From positions 1 to 32,829 of the IMG/VR virus record IMGVR_UViG_3300047373_000135: a DNA stretch of 32,829 nucleotides. One strand, written 5' to 3'. The position numbers and the translations under genes are program-made. Below, in pieces: positions 7,487-14,435 of the stretch (position 1 is its first letter; each line of letters opens with the position of its first letter). The DNA is from a virus. The notes beneath the pieces were generated by a model. That model had not been told where the DNA came from. It worked only from the letters and a program-made list of their open reading frames with translations, and did not search any database.

Positions 7487-7777
7487 TTAAAAGATGTCAT
7501 AGCAAATTATGGGAGTCTTGTCTCCACATGAATTGCCTTGAATGTTATACGCAAAGTGTTGGAATGCTTCCTCGAATGTTAACTCTTCTGAGTTCTTTGA
7601 CTCTTCTATAATCTCCTCAATTATATTTGCAGTGGAATAGATTATCCTTCCAGAGTTTTCATCGATCCCAATGATCGACTGATTAAATCCTTGCAAGATG
7701 TAAAGATCAAGATCATCACCATATCTCTCAATGATCTGATCAAGTATACTTTCTGAGGTTGTTTCTGTCTGAGGCAT
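7487..7777 (-). CDS. Unknown 96-aa acidic protein
   Basis: This strongly acidic protein (DQIIERYGDDLDLYIL, NIIEEIIEESKNSEELTFEEAF) has two Cys near the C-terminus. The charge would suit a DNA-mimic or inhibitor type of protein, but there is no specific support for that. It is the first gene after the 22-bp dyad at 7817-7838, with the leader GAACAAAAAGA before ATG, so it may be the first gene of a separately controlled unit that leads into the packaging genes. Confidence 0.65.
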   Translation of the reverse strand: MPQTETTSESILDQIIERYGDDLDLYILQGFNQSIIGIDENSGRIIYSTANIIEEIIEESKNSEELTFEEAFQHFAYNIQGNSCGDKTPIICYDIF

Positions 7778-7816
7778 TCTTTTTGTTCTTTTGGTACTAT
7801 GTATCCACTTTTGTGT

Positions 7817-7838
7817 TAAAGTGTCTATAATCGCTTTA
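7817..7838. promoter_or_regulatory. 22-bp dyad TAAAGTG-N8-CGCTTTA, copy B
   Basis: This intergenic element lies between the stop at 7857 and the start at 7777. It shares 20 of 22 bases with the element at 16918-16939, differing only at two bases in the spacer. The arms TAAAGTG and CGCTTTA are near-perfect inverted repeats. It could be an operator for a dimeric repressor, or part of a phage-specific promoter, since both copies sit just downstream of a stop codon and upstream of a new gene set. Confidence 0.6.
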
Positions 7839-7856
7839 TTTTGATGTCTGTGGGCA

Positions 7857-8069
7857 TTATAGCCATATTTTTATCAGTGAGTAAATTGCTAACACAATGA
7901 TAACTCGAATTGTACTGATCAATATTCCTTCGTGATTCTCAAGCCACTTGTTCAAATTATCAAACTTAGACCAGAACAAAAATGACATGAATAATCGATC
8001 CATGATAAAAATTGCTAAAAGTATGGGAGTCAATATCACACCGACTACACCGAGTAAAAATTTTTTCAT
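7857..8069 (-). CDS. Small membrane protein
   Basis: This 70-aa protein has two or three hydrophobic segments: residues 4-24 (FLLGVVGVILTPILLAIFIMD), a shorter one at about 27-34, and 50-69 (ISTIRVIIVLAIYSLIKIWL). It is predicted to be an inner-membrane protein. It lies away from the lysis genes, so a superinfection-exclusion or host-takeover role is as likely as a holin. A large hairpin stands between its start and the preceding gene. Family not recognised. Confidence 0.65.
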   Translation of the reverse strand: MKKFLLGVVGVILTPILLAIFIMDRLFMSFLFWSKFDNLNKWLENHEGILISTIRVIIVLAIYSLIKIWL

Positions 8070-8084
8070 ATTGTTTGTTTAAAA

Positions 8085-8137
8085 GCCAGGAGGGAGGTTT
8101 TGGAGAATAACGAAAAAAAATTTGATACCCTCCTGGC
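8085..8137 (-). terminator. Long hairpin, likely terminator or attenuator
   Basis: GCCAGGAGGG at 8085-8094 and CCCTCCTGGC at 8128-8137 form a perfect 10-bp GC-rich stem around a 33-nt loop. On the transcribed strand the stem is followed by TTTTAAAC, as expected of intrinsic termination, though the loop is unusually long. Both arms contain the GCCAGG word that is over-represented across the genome. It lies in the gap between the 86-aa gene (stop 8165) and the membrane protein gene. Confidence 0.6.
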
Positions 8138-8164
8138 CATTGTTAAAAAACCTATTTTACAAAA

Positions 8165-8425
8165 TTACAATTTATTTTCAAACCATACCGAATGAATGCG
8201 ACCATAGAATTTTGTGTATTTGAATTTTATTCCGAATGTCTCTGCATATATTATCCACTCCTTTATGCTCTCATCAAGTAGTTTAGATCTCCATAAAAAT
8301 CCAGCACGTTTCTCTCCATAGTCTGCATTAAATACAATTTTCTCCTCGTCTATATCCATATCCTCCCAGAGTTTACGAATCAATCTCTGTTTAGGATAGC
8401 CAGATATATGTATACGATCAGACAC
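8165..8425 (-). CDS. Unknown 86-aa protein, GTG start
   Basis: The start is GTG at 8425-8423, inside the end of the upstream gene (8-nt overlap), which suggests coupled translation. The protein (SDRIHISGYPKQRLIRKLWEDMDIDEEKIVF...) has many aromatic residues and basic ends. No recognised domain. It precedes the hairpin at 8085-8137, which probably ends this short two-gene unit. Confidence 0.65.
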   Translation of the reverse strand: MSDRIHISGYPKQRLIRKLWEDMDIDEEKIVFNADYGEKRAGFLWRSKLLDESIKEWIIYAETFGIKFKYTKFYGRIHSVWFENKL

Positions 8426-8819
8426 GATGAAATACTTGTGGATAGTTTAGTTCATCCAGCACATCCATACAGATGGCCTCACCGAATTTATAGATCTGAT
8501 CATAATTGACATCTGATCCTTCTGTAAGTATTCTGGAGAGTTTCATTGATGCATGATGTACGACAAGGACAGACTCATGTATTGGTTTGTTTGATAACAT
8601 ATGAGAGTTAAGATATAAAAATGGTTTGCGATTCAAGTTTTTATACTTATCCTCTGGATGATAGTTGACCATTGAGTCAAATTGCTCTTTTGATTGATCC
8701 ATGAACTTGGCCTCTGCAAAAGTTACACCAGCCAGGCTATTGACTCCAAACCACTTGAAGATGTCACTGACCTCAGAAGATACTATCATGTCAAATTCAT
8801 TAAAGATTATCTGTCTCAC
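8418..8819 (-). CDS. Unknown 133-aa protein, GTG start
   Basis: The start is GTG at 8819-8817, because the overlapping ATG one base upstream is followed at once by a stop. The protein has a His-rich middle (SVLVVHHASMKLSRILTEG) followed by an acidic helix (GEAICMDVLDELNYP). No catalytic motif I can name. It is the first gene after the terminator at 8833-8859, so it needs its own promoter or read-through; I see no consensus promoter. Confidence 0.65.
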   Translation of the reverse strand: MRQIIFNEFDMIVSSEVSDIFKWFGVNSLAGVTFAEAKFMDQSKEQFDSMVNYHPEDKYKNLNRKPFLYLNSHMLSNKPIHESVLVVHHASMKLSRILTEGSDVNYDQIYKFGEAICMDVLDELNYPQVFHRV

Positions 8820-8832
8820 ATTGTAAAGTTAT

Positions 8833-8859
8833 AAAAAAAGCACCCATCTCTGAGTGCTT
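8833..8859 (-). terminator. Intrinsic terminator after the replication operon
   Basis: On the minus strand AAGCAC and GTGCTT pair around a 10-nt loop and run straight into seven T residues. This is a classic rho-independent terminator. It follows the stop of the HTH gene at 8865 and closes the early replication and recombination unit. Confidence 0.82.
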
Positions 8860-8864
8860 GTGTG

Positions 8865-9098
8865 TTACTTTTTAGATCTGACCAACTTTTTGCTGGACAT
8901 ATACTCACCTAATTTTTGAAGAGTTCCAGAGTGTACTCCTTTGCTATCGTCACCACTATAAAGATATAACCAAATCTGATTCTGGTGCAGTTTGGCTTCT
9001 TTACAGAAAGCATTGAGTGTCATGTCATGGTCTTTCATGAAGGCCAGGATCATCTTTCTTGTGGACTGATTAATGTCCTTTAGTTCTTTCGCTTTCAT
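8865..9098 (-). CDS. Small helix-turn-helix DNA-binding protein
   Basis: This 77-aa protein has a lambda Cro/repressor-like HTH: MILAFMKDHDMTLNAFCKEAKLHQNQIWLYL (about residues 16-46), with the pattern of a scaffold helix, turn and recognition helix. It ends in a basic tail (SSKKLVRSKK). Its ATG shares a base with the SSB-like gene's stop (TAATG). As the last gene of the early operon and the only clear small regulator, it is the best candidate to bind the 22-bp dyads. That link is inference. Confidence 0.75.
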   Translation of the reverse strand: MKAKELKDINQSTRKMILAFMKDHDMTLNAFCKEAKLHQNQIWLYLYSGDDSKGVHSGTLQKLGEYMSSKKLVRSKK

Positions 9099-9463
9099 TA
9101 GAATGGTAGATCATCTGATTGATTAGGTAAATCGCTGATTGCATCCTCTTGGAAGTTTCTATCGATACCACCTTGAGGAGATCCGAGCTCTTGAGTTGAT
9201 GTCATCTTCCAGATCTCCAAAGTGTTGAAGTATTTGATCTCACCTTGTGGACTTGTCCATTCTCGACCTCTCAGATTAATCGATGCATTGACCTCCTGGC
9301 CCACTGCAAACTGATCGGCCATTGAACAATTGTCTTGTGTCAATTGACATCCTATAAATTGAGGATACTCTCCTTCTGTCTTTATGACAATTTCTCTCTT
9401 TTGAAATTTCTGTGAGATCTGTTGTGTCTCACCTATCTTGTGTATTTTACCTTCTACGTTCAT
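9098..9463 (-). CDS. Single-stranded DNA-binding-like protein
   Basis: This 121-aa protein has an OB-fold-like core (KIHKIGETQQISQKFQKREIVIKTEGEYPQFIGCQLTQD, then VGQEVNASINLRGREW) and a disordered tail that ends SDDLPF. The acidic tip with a terminal Phe is the hallmark of SSB proteins, which use it to recruit repair and replication partners. It resembles the SSB-like DUF3127 group common in Bacteroidota and their phages. It sits between the exonuclease and HTH genes, which fits a role in protecting ssDNA made by the recombination module. Confidence 0.82.
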   Translation of the reverse strand: MNVEGKIHKIGETQQISQKFQKREIVIKTEGEYPQFIGCQLTQDNCSMADQFAVGQEVNASINLRGREWTSPQGEIKYFNTLEIWKMTSTQELGSPQGGIDRNFQEDAISDLPNQSDDLPF

Positions 9464-9472
9464 GTTTTTAGT

Positions 9473-10210
9473 TTATAGAAGTTCATAAATTTCATCGTAC
9501 TTTTTTCGTGCCTCGATGACTCTGGCCTTAATCAATTCAATCTCATCAAGATCTCTGTCGATTTTAAACATTCTTATCCTTGACTTCTCTGGAATATGAT
9601 TGAATCTCATTTCTTTATCTACTTGCTCTCTGATCTCATCCTCGATCTGACTCATGTCTTTGTGTGCGTTCTCTGGATATGTCATGGCCTTGTATGTTCT
9701 TCTCTGTACATCATCCTCAATCATGTGATCTGGAGTGTCTGTGAGGCAATAAGCCAGGTAAGACTCTGAGCAATCAAAAATATACATATATGACTGCATC
9801 TGAAAATGGTACGACTTGTTTAATGACTTCAGATCTCCATCGTGTAGGAATGGAAATGTCGATGCATTAAATGAGCATTTGACATCACCAAGAATTCCAT
9901 CAATGTAGATGTCTGGCTCTCCAGTTATATAGTCATTGAATCGTCTTGTCTTTGCATTCTGATCTGTGGAGGTCACATCCATGTCCATTGCTCTATAAAA
10001 CATCTCTAAGGCCACTGGCTCATTGATGATACCTTTGTCCAGATACTTTGATTGTATCTGAGTCTTGACTCCATACTTATTCAATAGGACTGCCTCTTGA
10101 ATGACTCCCATTGCAGTTGCTCCCCAGTCATTACCCTTTCCTCTGCCTTTGGACATCAGAGCTCCCATTGAGGATGCTCTGACATACCAGTTGTCTGAAG
10201 GTCTATCCAT
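9473..10210 (-). CDS. YqaJ/lambda-type exonuclease, PD-(D/E)XK family
   Basis: This 245-aa protein has the expected nuclease layout: NEPVALEMFYRA (Glu near residue 64), GEPDIYIDGILGDVKCS (acidic residues near 100 and 109, Lys 111), and the YHFQMQSYMYIF helix near 136-146. These match YqaJ-like viral recombinases, which chew one strand of dsDNA ends to expose ssDNA. It overlaps the erf-like gene by 8 nt and has a strong Shine-Dalgarno (AAGGAGG) before its ATG, unusual in this genome. The gene order Erf, exonuclease and SSB is a standard phage single-strand annealing module. Confidence 0.85.
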   Translation of the reverse strand: MDRPSDNWYVRASSMGALMSKGRGKGNDWGATAMGVIQEAVLLNKYGVKTQIQSKYLDKGIINEPVALEMFYRAMDMDVTSTDQNAKTRRFNDYITGEPDIYIDGILGDVKCSFNASTFPFLHDGDLKSLNKSYHFQMQSYMYIFDCSESYLAYCLTDTPDHMIEDDVQRRTYKAMTYPENAHKDMSQIEDEIREQVDKEMRFNHIPEKSRIRMFKIDRDLDEIELIKARVIEARKKYDEIYELL

Positions 10211-10796
10211 TTGATACCTCCTTGATAGTTTTGGCCTGGATAGGACTCAGTGAATATCTCTTGACTGCATATTCATCATCGATGAGGTTTCCGTTCTTGT
10301 CTTCCTTACCGAATGCACCGAGTAACTTCTGAAAGTCTGTATCCGATAATGTCGGAAGTGCGTTTGATACTTTTGATGGTTTGATTTCTGTACCAGATGC
10401 ATCCAGATCGGCATCGCTGACAATTGCCAAAATTGAGATATATGAGTACCTCCTAAAATACGTCAAGGCCGATCCATAAACTTGGAAGGTATTTTGACCT
10501 TTAAGGCTGACATCTTGTGGAATGTCTACGAATGAACAGATCTCTTCTTTGCTCGGTATGTGATGAAGGATTGTGTTGATCTTTGTTCCAGCAATTGGTT
10601 GAGTGATGACCAGACCATGTTTGGCCAGGATCGGTTGTGCAGTGTTGATGATGGTCAACAGATCGGTATATGTATATCCGTATCCTTTTGTGTTCTGTGG
10701 TAGTGTAGGCATATCACTTTGAAAGTTCATAAGTGCCTCATAGATTCCGATTTTTGCTCTCGTTGGAGTCTTTCTTTTTGTGGTTGTTTCGCCCAT
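10203..10796 (-). CDS. erf: Erf-family single-strand annealing protein
   Basis: This 197-aa protein has the ERF core: IYEALMNFQSDMPTLPQNTKGYGYTYTDLLTIINTAQPILAKHGL (about residues 18-62). The family's YGSALTYFRRYSYISILAIVSDADLDA block follows near 107-133. ERF proteins anneal complementary ssDNA during recombination-dependent repair and genome circularisation. The length is typical. It is followed by the exonuclease in an overlapping arrangement, so the two act as a pair. Confidence 0.88.
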   Translation of the reverse strand: MGETTTKRKTPTRAKIGIYEALMNFQSDMPTLPQNTKGYGYTYTDLLTIINTAQPILAKHGLVITQPIAGTKINTILHHIPSKEEICSFVDIPQDVSLKGQNTFQVYGSALTYFRRYSYISILAIVSDADLDASGTEIKPSKVSNALPTLSDTDFQKLLGAFGKEDKNGNLIDDEYAVKRYSLSPIQAKTIKEVSNG

Positions 10797-10797
10797 T

Positions 10798-11238
10798 TTA
10801 TTTCAATTTATAGATTCTAAACTTATATTTAAAAATTGTTATTGACTTGATCAATGACCATGTTCTTGATCTTGATTTTGGATAGTGTACGTTTCCGACT
10901 CCCATCTGTTTCCCAGATGTCGGATGTACCAGATCAGATGGCTTCCATCTCTTGAATGGATTGATTCTTGATTCTCTTGTGCGTTTGATTTGTATTCTCA
11001 ATTCTTGAATCATTTGATAGTCTGGAAATCTTCCGATCCATTCTCGACCTTTCCGACCAGTTCCAGAAATGATGTTCATTTTCTTTAATGCTGGGACAAT
11101 GTTGTTTCCTACATTGTGGTGATCAATAATGTCATTGACTGAACATTTAGGATCTTCAGTGATTTCATGTCTGAGCTCGATCAAGAAGTTAAGATATTTC
11201 TGAACGACTCCTTCTCTTGGGTTTCTGATTTTATTCAT
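10798..11238 (-). CDS. Unknown 146-aa basic protein with winged-helix-like segment
   Basis: This basic protein has a possible winged helix at about residues 36-70 (CSVNDIIDHHNVGNNIVPALKKMNIISGTGRKGREWIG) and long Arg/Lys-rich stretches. It is most likely a nucleic acid-binding protein. It stands just after the terminator at 11251-11273 and one base before the erf gene, so it begins the recombination gene run unless there is read-through from above. Family not recognised. Confidence 0.62.
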   Translation of the reverse strand: MNKIRNPREGVVQKYLNFLIELRHEITEDPKCSVNDIIDHHNVGNNIVPALKKMNIISGTGRKGREWIGRFPDYQMIQELRIQIKRTRESRINPFKRWKPSDLVHPTSGKQMGVGNVHYPKSRSRTWSLIKSITIFKYKFRIYKLK

Positions 11239-11250
11239 TATTTAGGTTTT

Positions 11251-11273
11251 AAAAAGGGAGGATCTCTCCTCCC
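11251..11273 (-). terminator. Intrinsic terminator after the 86-aa gene
   Basis: On the minus strand GGGAGGA pairs with TCCTCCC around GAGA and is followed by TTTTTAAAA. The short perfect stem and T-run make this a convincing terminator. It lies 15 bp after the stop of the gene at 11288-11548, which also has its own promoter. Confidence 0.8.
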
Positions 11274-11287
11274 CTATTTGATTAAAA

Positions 11288-11548
11288 TTACTTTTGAATA
11301 TCTAAAAATTTCTGATAGAAACTATCAAGAGTTCCGAATTGTTGTGAAACGTACATTGATGCACATGCTTTGATTACATTTTCACCTTCCATAAAAGGCA
11401 TAAAAGAGTAAGCACAAGCCGTATGCAATAATTCGTTTTCATTCATAACCTCGACCTCTGATTTGAATACTACTTTTTGAGCATATTTGTAATTTGCAAA
11501 TGCCCATTTCATTAGTTCGTTTGTTGTTGTGTTTGTTAAGTTTTTCAT
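11288..11548 (-). CDS. Unknown 86-aa protein in its own transcription unit
   Basis: This mostly helical protein (MKNLTNTTTNELMKWAFANYKYAQ...CAYSFMPFMEGENVIKACASMYVSQQFGTLDSFYQKF) has no recognised family. It is bracketed by a consensus Bacteroidota promoter (11583-11612) and an intrinsic terminator (11251-11273), so it can be expressed alone from inside the replication region. Its leader closely resembles that of the first early gene at 16459-16665. Host takeover, immunity and counter-defence are all plausible for such an isolated, strongly promoted gene; none is shown by the sequence. Confidence 0.72.
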   Translation of the reverse strand: MKNLTNTTTNELMKWAFANYKYAQKVVFKSEVEVMNENELLHTACAYSFMPFMEGENVIKACASMYVSQQFGTLDSFYQKFLDIQK

Positions 11549-11582
11549 TGTGTTTTTTTTTCGTTGTTGTCTTATGACATCA

Positions 11583-11612
11583 CAAATATAAAGATTAATT
11601 TAATATAAACAA
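11583..11612 (-). promoter_or_regulatory. Promoter P2, Bacteroidota type
   Basis: On the minus strand TTG (11612-11610) and TATATTTG (11590-11583) are 19 bp apart, matching the -33 TTG and -7 TANNTTTG consensus of Bacteroidota. The promoter lies 34 nt upstream of the ATG at 11548. The block from -33 into the spacer (TTGTTTATATTAAATTAA) is identical to promoter P1. Confidence 0.8.
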
Positions 11613-11631
11613 CTATTTATATAAAAATAAA

Positions 11632-12195
11632 TTATTTTTTTTTCTGATCCTTGATTTCTTGGATTCTTTCCTTGTAGATATTGATGTACTCCTGGAGTTC
11701 GATCTTGTTAAATTTACGAGTCTCATGTGCAATGCTATCCAGATGATCCAGTGTATTCTCTCCAATTCTCTCAATCAATCCTTTACGCATCTCAATGAGG
11801 TTTCCATGTCGATGTCTATTGCAAGTGACACACTGGCCAAAAATGTTTAGATGAGCATTGAATCTGACATTCCAGTGGTTGTTTGCATTGTAATAATGAC
11901 CAGCATCAAATTTACCTTTTAGGATCTTATGACATGATATACATTTCTTTCCAGCATCTCGAAGTCTCACGAACTGATTGACTACCTTCTGGACTCTCTG
12001 GGCCATCTGTTGGATTGTCTCCAGATCTTTCTTTCGTTCTCTGAGATCCTTTCTTTGCTTTGCCTTCTGTTTGTTCTTAATCTTCTCAAGATTTAAGAGT
12101 GCCTCTTGTGTTTTGCATTCGGTAGTCCAGCAGAATTTCTCTGTTGTCTTGTATCTTGGTTTAAACTCAGATCCACAATTTTTACACTTTTTCAT
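11632..12195 (-). CDS. NinG/Rap-like recombination nuclease
   Basis: This 187-aa protein has an N-terminal zinc-knuckle pair (CKNC at 4-7, with Cys at 22 and 27), a long basic helix, and a C-terminal HNH-like part. That part has KCISCHK near 89, DAGHYYNANNHW near 106 and GQCVTCNRHRHGN near 125. This is the layout of lambda NinG (Rap), a structure-specific endonuclease that resolves recombination intermediates. It overlaps the end of the methyltransferase gene by 14 nt. Together with Erf, exonuclease and SSB it completes a recombination set. Confidence 0.85.
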   Translation of the reverse strand: MKKCKNCGSEFKPRYKTTEKFCWTTECKTQEALLNLEKIKNKQKAKQRKDLRERKKDLETIQQMAQRVQKVVNQFVRLRDAGKKCISCHKILKGKFDAGHYYNANNHWNVRFNAHLNIFGQCVTCNRHRHGNLIEMRKGLIERIGENTLDHLDSIAHETRKFNKIELQEYINIYKERIQEIKDQKKK

Positions 12196-13246
12196 TTAGA
12201 TTCAATCTTTGTATTATTAATTCTAAACATTTCACCACAATACTATTACCAGCCTGGCTATATGCTTGTGTGTCTGAACAATCCCATTTGAATGTATCTG
12301 GAAAGTCCATAAGACGAAAACACTCTCGTGGAGTCAATCGTCTTATAGTATTATATAAAACAAATTGATCAGTATTGCCTCCAGCACCAGTAGATAAGTG
12401 TAAAGTATTGCTAATGTTTTTTAAATTTCTCTTGACTACCTTACCAGTCACGTTGTCTCTTGAGTAAGATATTATCTGTGCAGTTCTATGTCCTTTGTGA
12501 TATGTTGCATCTATACAATTAGAATATTTTGGAATACCCTTTCCTAAAAAGTTTCTACCCCAGTCTGTTTTTTCTGTTCTTAAAATATATTCAATTTTGG
12601 TATCTGTTAAATTGTATTTTGGATCTGGGTTTGGTTCTAAAACATCATTTAAAGATTTTGTCATGTGGACTTTTTTAGGAAACCTAAAAATATTATCCGA
12701 GTCATCTCTTATCCCTACAATAAAAATCCTTTCTCTATTCTGAGGTACATTATGATCTTTTGAATTTAAAACTTTGTAATAGATGTGATATGGTACTGAG
12801 TTATTATATGGAAACAAAACTGGTAAACCATTTACAGACTTTCCACCGAGCATATTTACCCACTCTTGAAATGTTTTACCATCATCATCAGAAAGCAATC
12901 CTTTTACATTCTCAAATATAAAATATCTGGGTTTATTTTTAAGTATAAATTCATGGCTATTAAAAAACAATATGCCTCTTTCATCGTTCTTTCCTTTTCT
13001 GTTTCCATTCTTAGAAAAAGATTGACATGGAGGCGAGCTCATATAAATTGTCAATGGATCTTTAGGTATTTCTCTATCATACACATTCTCTGGATAATAA
13101 GATGGTTCTCCATAATTTAAAACAAATGTTTGCCTGGCCCACTTATTCATATCACAAGCAAAAACCTCCTCATGTTCAATTTTTAATCTTAATAGTGCTT
13201 GATTAAATGCACCCACTCCCGAAAAATCACTTCCTACTTTTATCAT
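12182..13246 (-). CDS. DNA (cytosine-5) methyltransferase, orphan
   Basis: This 354-aa enzyme has the C5-methyltransferase motifs in order: motif I DFSGVGAFNQAL (7-18), catalytic PPCQSFS (72-78, Cys 74), ENV (112-114), QNRERIFIVG (169-178), a RRLTPRECFRLMDFPD block near 305 and motif X QAGNSIVV near 332. All key residues are present, so it should be active. It would transfer a methyl group from SAM to C5 of cytosine, probably protecting phage DNA from host restriction. No restriction enzyme gene is beside it. The gene is clearly more AT-rich than its neighbours (several lines near 23-32% GC) and has only background GATC, signs of recent transfer. The target sequence cannot be read from the protein. 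Confidence 0.93.
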   Translation of the reverse strand: MIKVGSDFSGVGAFNQALLRLKIEHEEVFACDMNKWARQTFVLNYGEPSYYPENVYDREIPKDPLTIYMSSPPCQSFSKNGNRKGKNDERGILFFNSHEFILKNKPRYFIFENVKGLLSDDDGKTFQEWVNMLGGKSVNGLPVLFPYNNSVPYHIYYKVLNSKDHNVPQNRERIFIVGIRDDSDNIFRFPKKVHMTKSLNDVLEPNPDPKYNLTDTKIEYILRTEKTDWGRNFLGKGIPKYSNCIDATYHKGHRTAQIISYSRDNVTGKVVKRNLKNISNTLHLSTGAGGNTDQFVLYNTIRRLTPRECFRLMDFPDTFKWDCSDTQAYSQAGNSIVVKCLELIIQRLNLNEKV

Positions 13247-13545
13247 AATTCTACTTCAGCCAGGATACGTTGATATTTTTCTTTTAGATCTCTGTTTTCT
13301 GATCTGAGACCATTGGCTTCTGTCTCGAGCACCATTGATCTTCTTGAGAAGTCTTTGATTTCAGTGCTAAGTATTGACCATCCAGATTTTATCTCCAATA
13401 AATCTGACTCAGTTTCCTTCATGCTTGTGATCAGATCAGTTCTCTCTGGATGATTTTGTTCAATCTCCTCTCGGCTTAATTTTACCTTGAGATAGTTGTG
13501 ATCGATCATTGTCTTGATTGTAAATAGATAAAGTGAGTTTGTCAT
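13243..13545 (-). CDS. Coiled-coil protein of unknown function
   Basis: This 100-aa protein has heptad-like Leu/Ile spacing through most of its length (TDLITSMKETESDLLEIKSGWSILSTEIKDF, then LRSENRDLKEKYQRILAEVEL). It overlaps the helicase gene upstream and the methyltransferase downstream, each by ATGA, so it is translated as part of the replication block. It may be a helicase partner or loader, but nothing specific supports that. Confidence 0.65.
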   Translation of the reverse strand: MTNSLYLFTIKTMIDHNYLKVKLSREEIEQNHPERTDLITSMKETESDLLEIKSGWSILSTEIKDFSRRSMVLETEANGLRSENRDLKEKYQRILAEVEL

Positions 13546-14435
13546 AATAATTTAGGTTTGTTTAACTTGTTTAAATTTGGTCTGTGTGCTTGTAATGGAT
13601 CGACTCCAGCAATCGTGAATCCCAGACCAGAATTCCACGAAAATAACAAAGGTGATTGATATTCGCTAATTTGACCACCAGTCTCCTTGTCTTTAATTTT
13701 CTCGATTGAGACCATTGTGTAGTATTTCATTGTCGGATGGCCAGGCATTCTGTGGATGACCAATGCATCATCTGTTCGATTTACAAAGGCCTTACCACCT
13801 TCGATTTCACTTCGCATGGGCATCTTTAAATGTCCCTTAAAATCTCCTTCAGTATACACTGCACCAGTACGACCACTTGCCGATGTTGGATGTGTTGTGA
13901 TGTATACAGATTTCTGTGTGGTGTTTACAAAGTGTCTCATGTCGTTTAAGAATCTATAGTTTCCTTCATAGGTCATATCTCGATCAAGACCAGTAAATGG
14001 ATCAAGTAGACAAATGTCTGCATCTGATGAGCCATAGATGTCATTGAGCTCTTCTGGTTTGTATAGTTTTTTATTGTCTACAAACTCAACATAGTTCTCA
14101 AGATGGTTATGGATTTTCGTGATCTGAGTGGTAGTCAATTGCTTAAATGGTACACCAGCAAACCACTGAATCATGTCTCTCATGATCTGTCCCTTAGAGT
14201 TCTCTCCAGACCACATGATCACCTTCTTTTTGTTTATGACTATGTGACAAGTTAGCATCCATATAAGCCATGCAGTTTTTCCGACATTATCGTGTCCAAG
14301 TGCGATGGTCATTTGTGACTTCTTTAATCTGAGATAATCATCCAGTTGACATCCAATACCAAGACCTGGCTTGATCTTCCCAGAGTGATAGTCCAGAAGG
14401 TACTTCATTGATGATCCATGACTCTCAATTGACAT
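13542..14435 (-). CDS. DnaB/RecA-like replicative ATPase
   Basis: This 297-aa P-loop ATPase of the RecA/DnaB type has Walker A GHDNVGKT (47-54), MWSGENSKGQIMRDMIQWFAGV as the following strand and helix, and Walker B DICLLDPFTG near 140. A downstream VYITTHPTSASGR sensor segment is also present. It lacks the N-terminal DnaB domain, as many small phage helicases do. A strong Shine-Dalgarno (GAGGAGG) precedes the ATG and the gene overlaps the initiator gene by 11 nt. It probably acts with the upstream wHTH initiator at the iteron region. Confidence 0.83.
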   Translation of the reverse strand: MSIESHGSSMKYLLDYHSGKIKPGLGIGCQLDDYLRLKKSQMTIALGHDNVGKTAWLIWMLTCHIVINKKKVIMWSGENSKGQIMRDMIQWFAGVPFKQLTTTQITKIHNHLENYVEFVDNKKLYKPEELNDIYGSSDADICLLDPFTGLDRDMTYEGNYRFLNDMRHFVNTTQKSVYITTHPTSASGRTGAVYTEGDFKGHLKMPMRSEIEGGKAFVNRTDDALVIHRMPGHPTMKYYTMVSIEKIKDKETGGQISEYQSPLLFSWNSGLGFTIAGVDPLQAHRPNLNKLNKPKLL

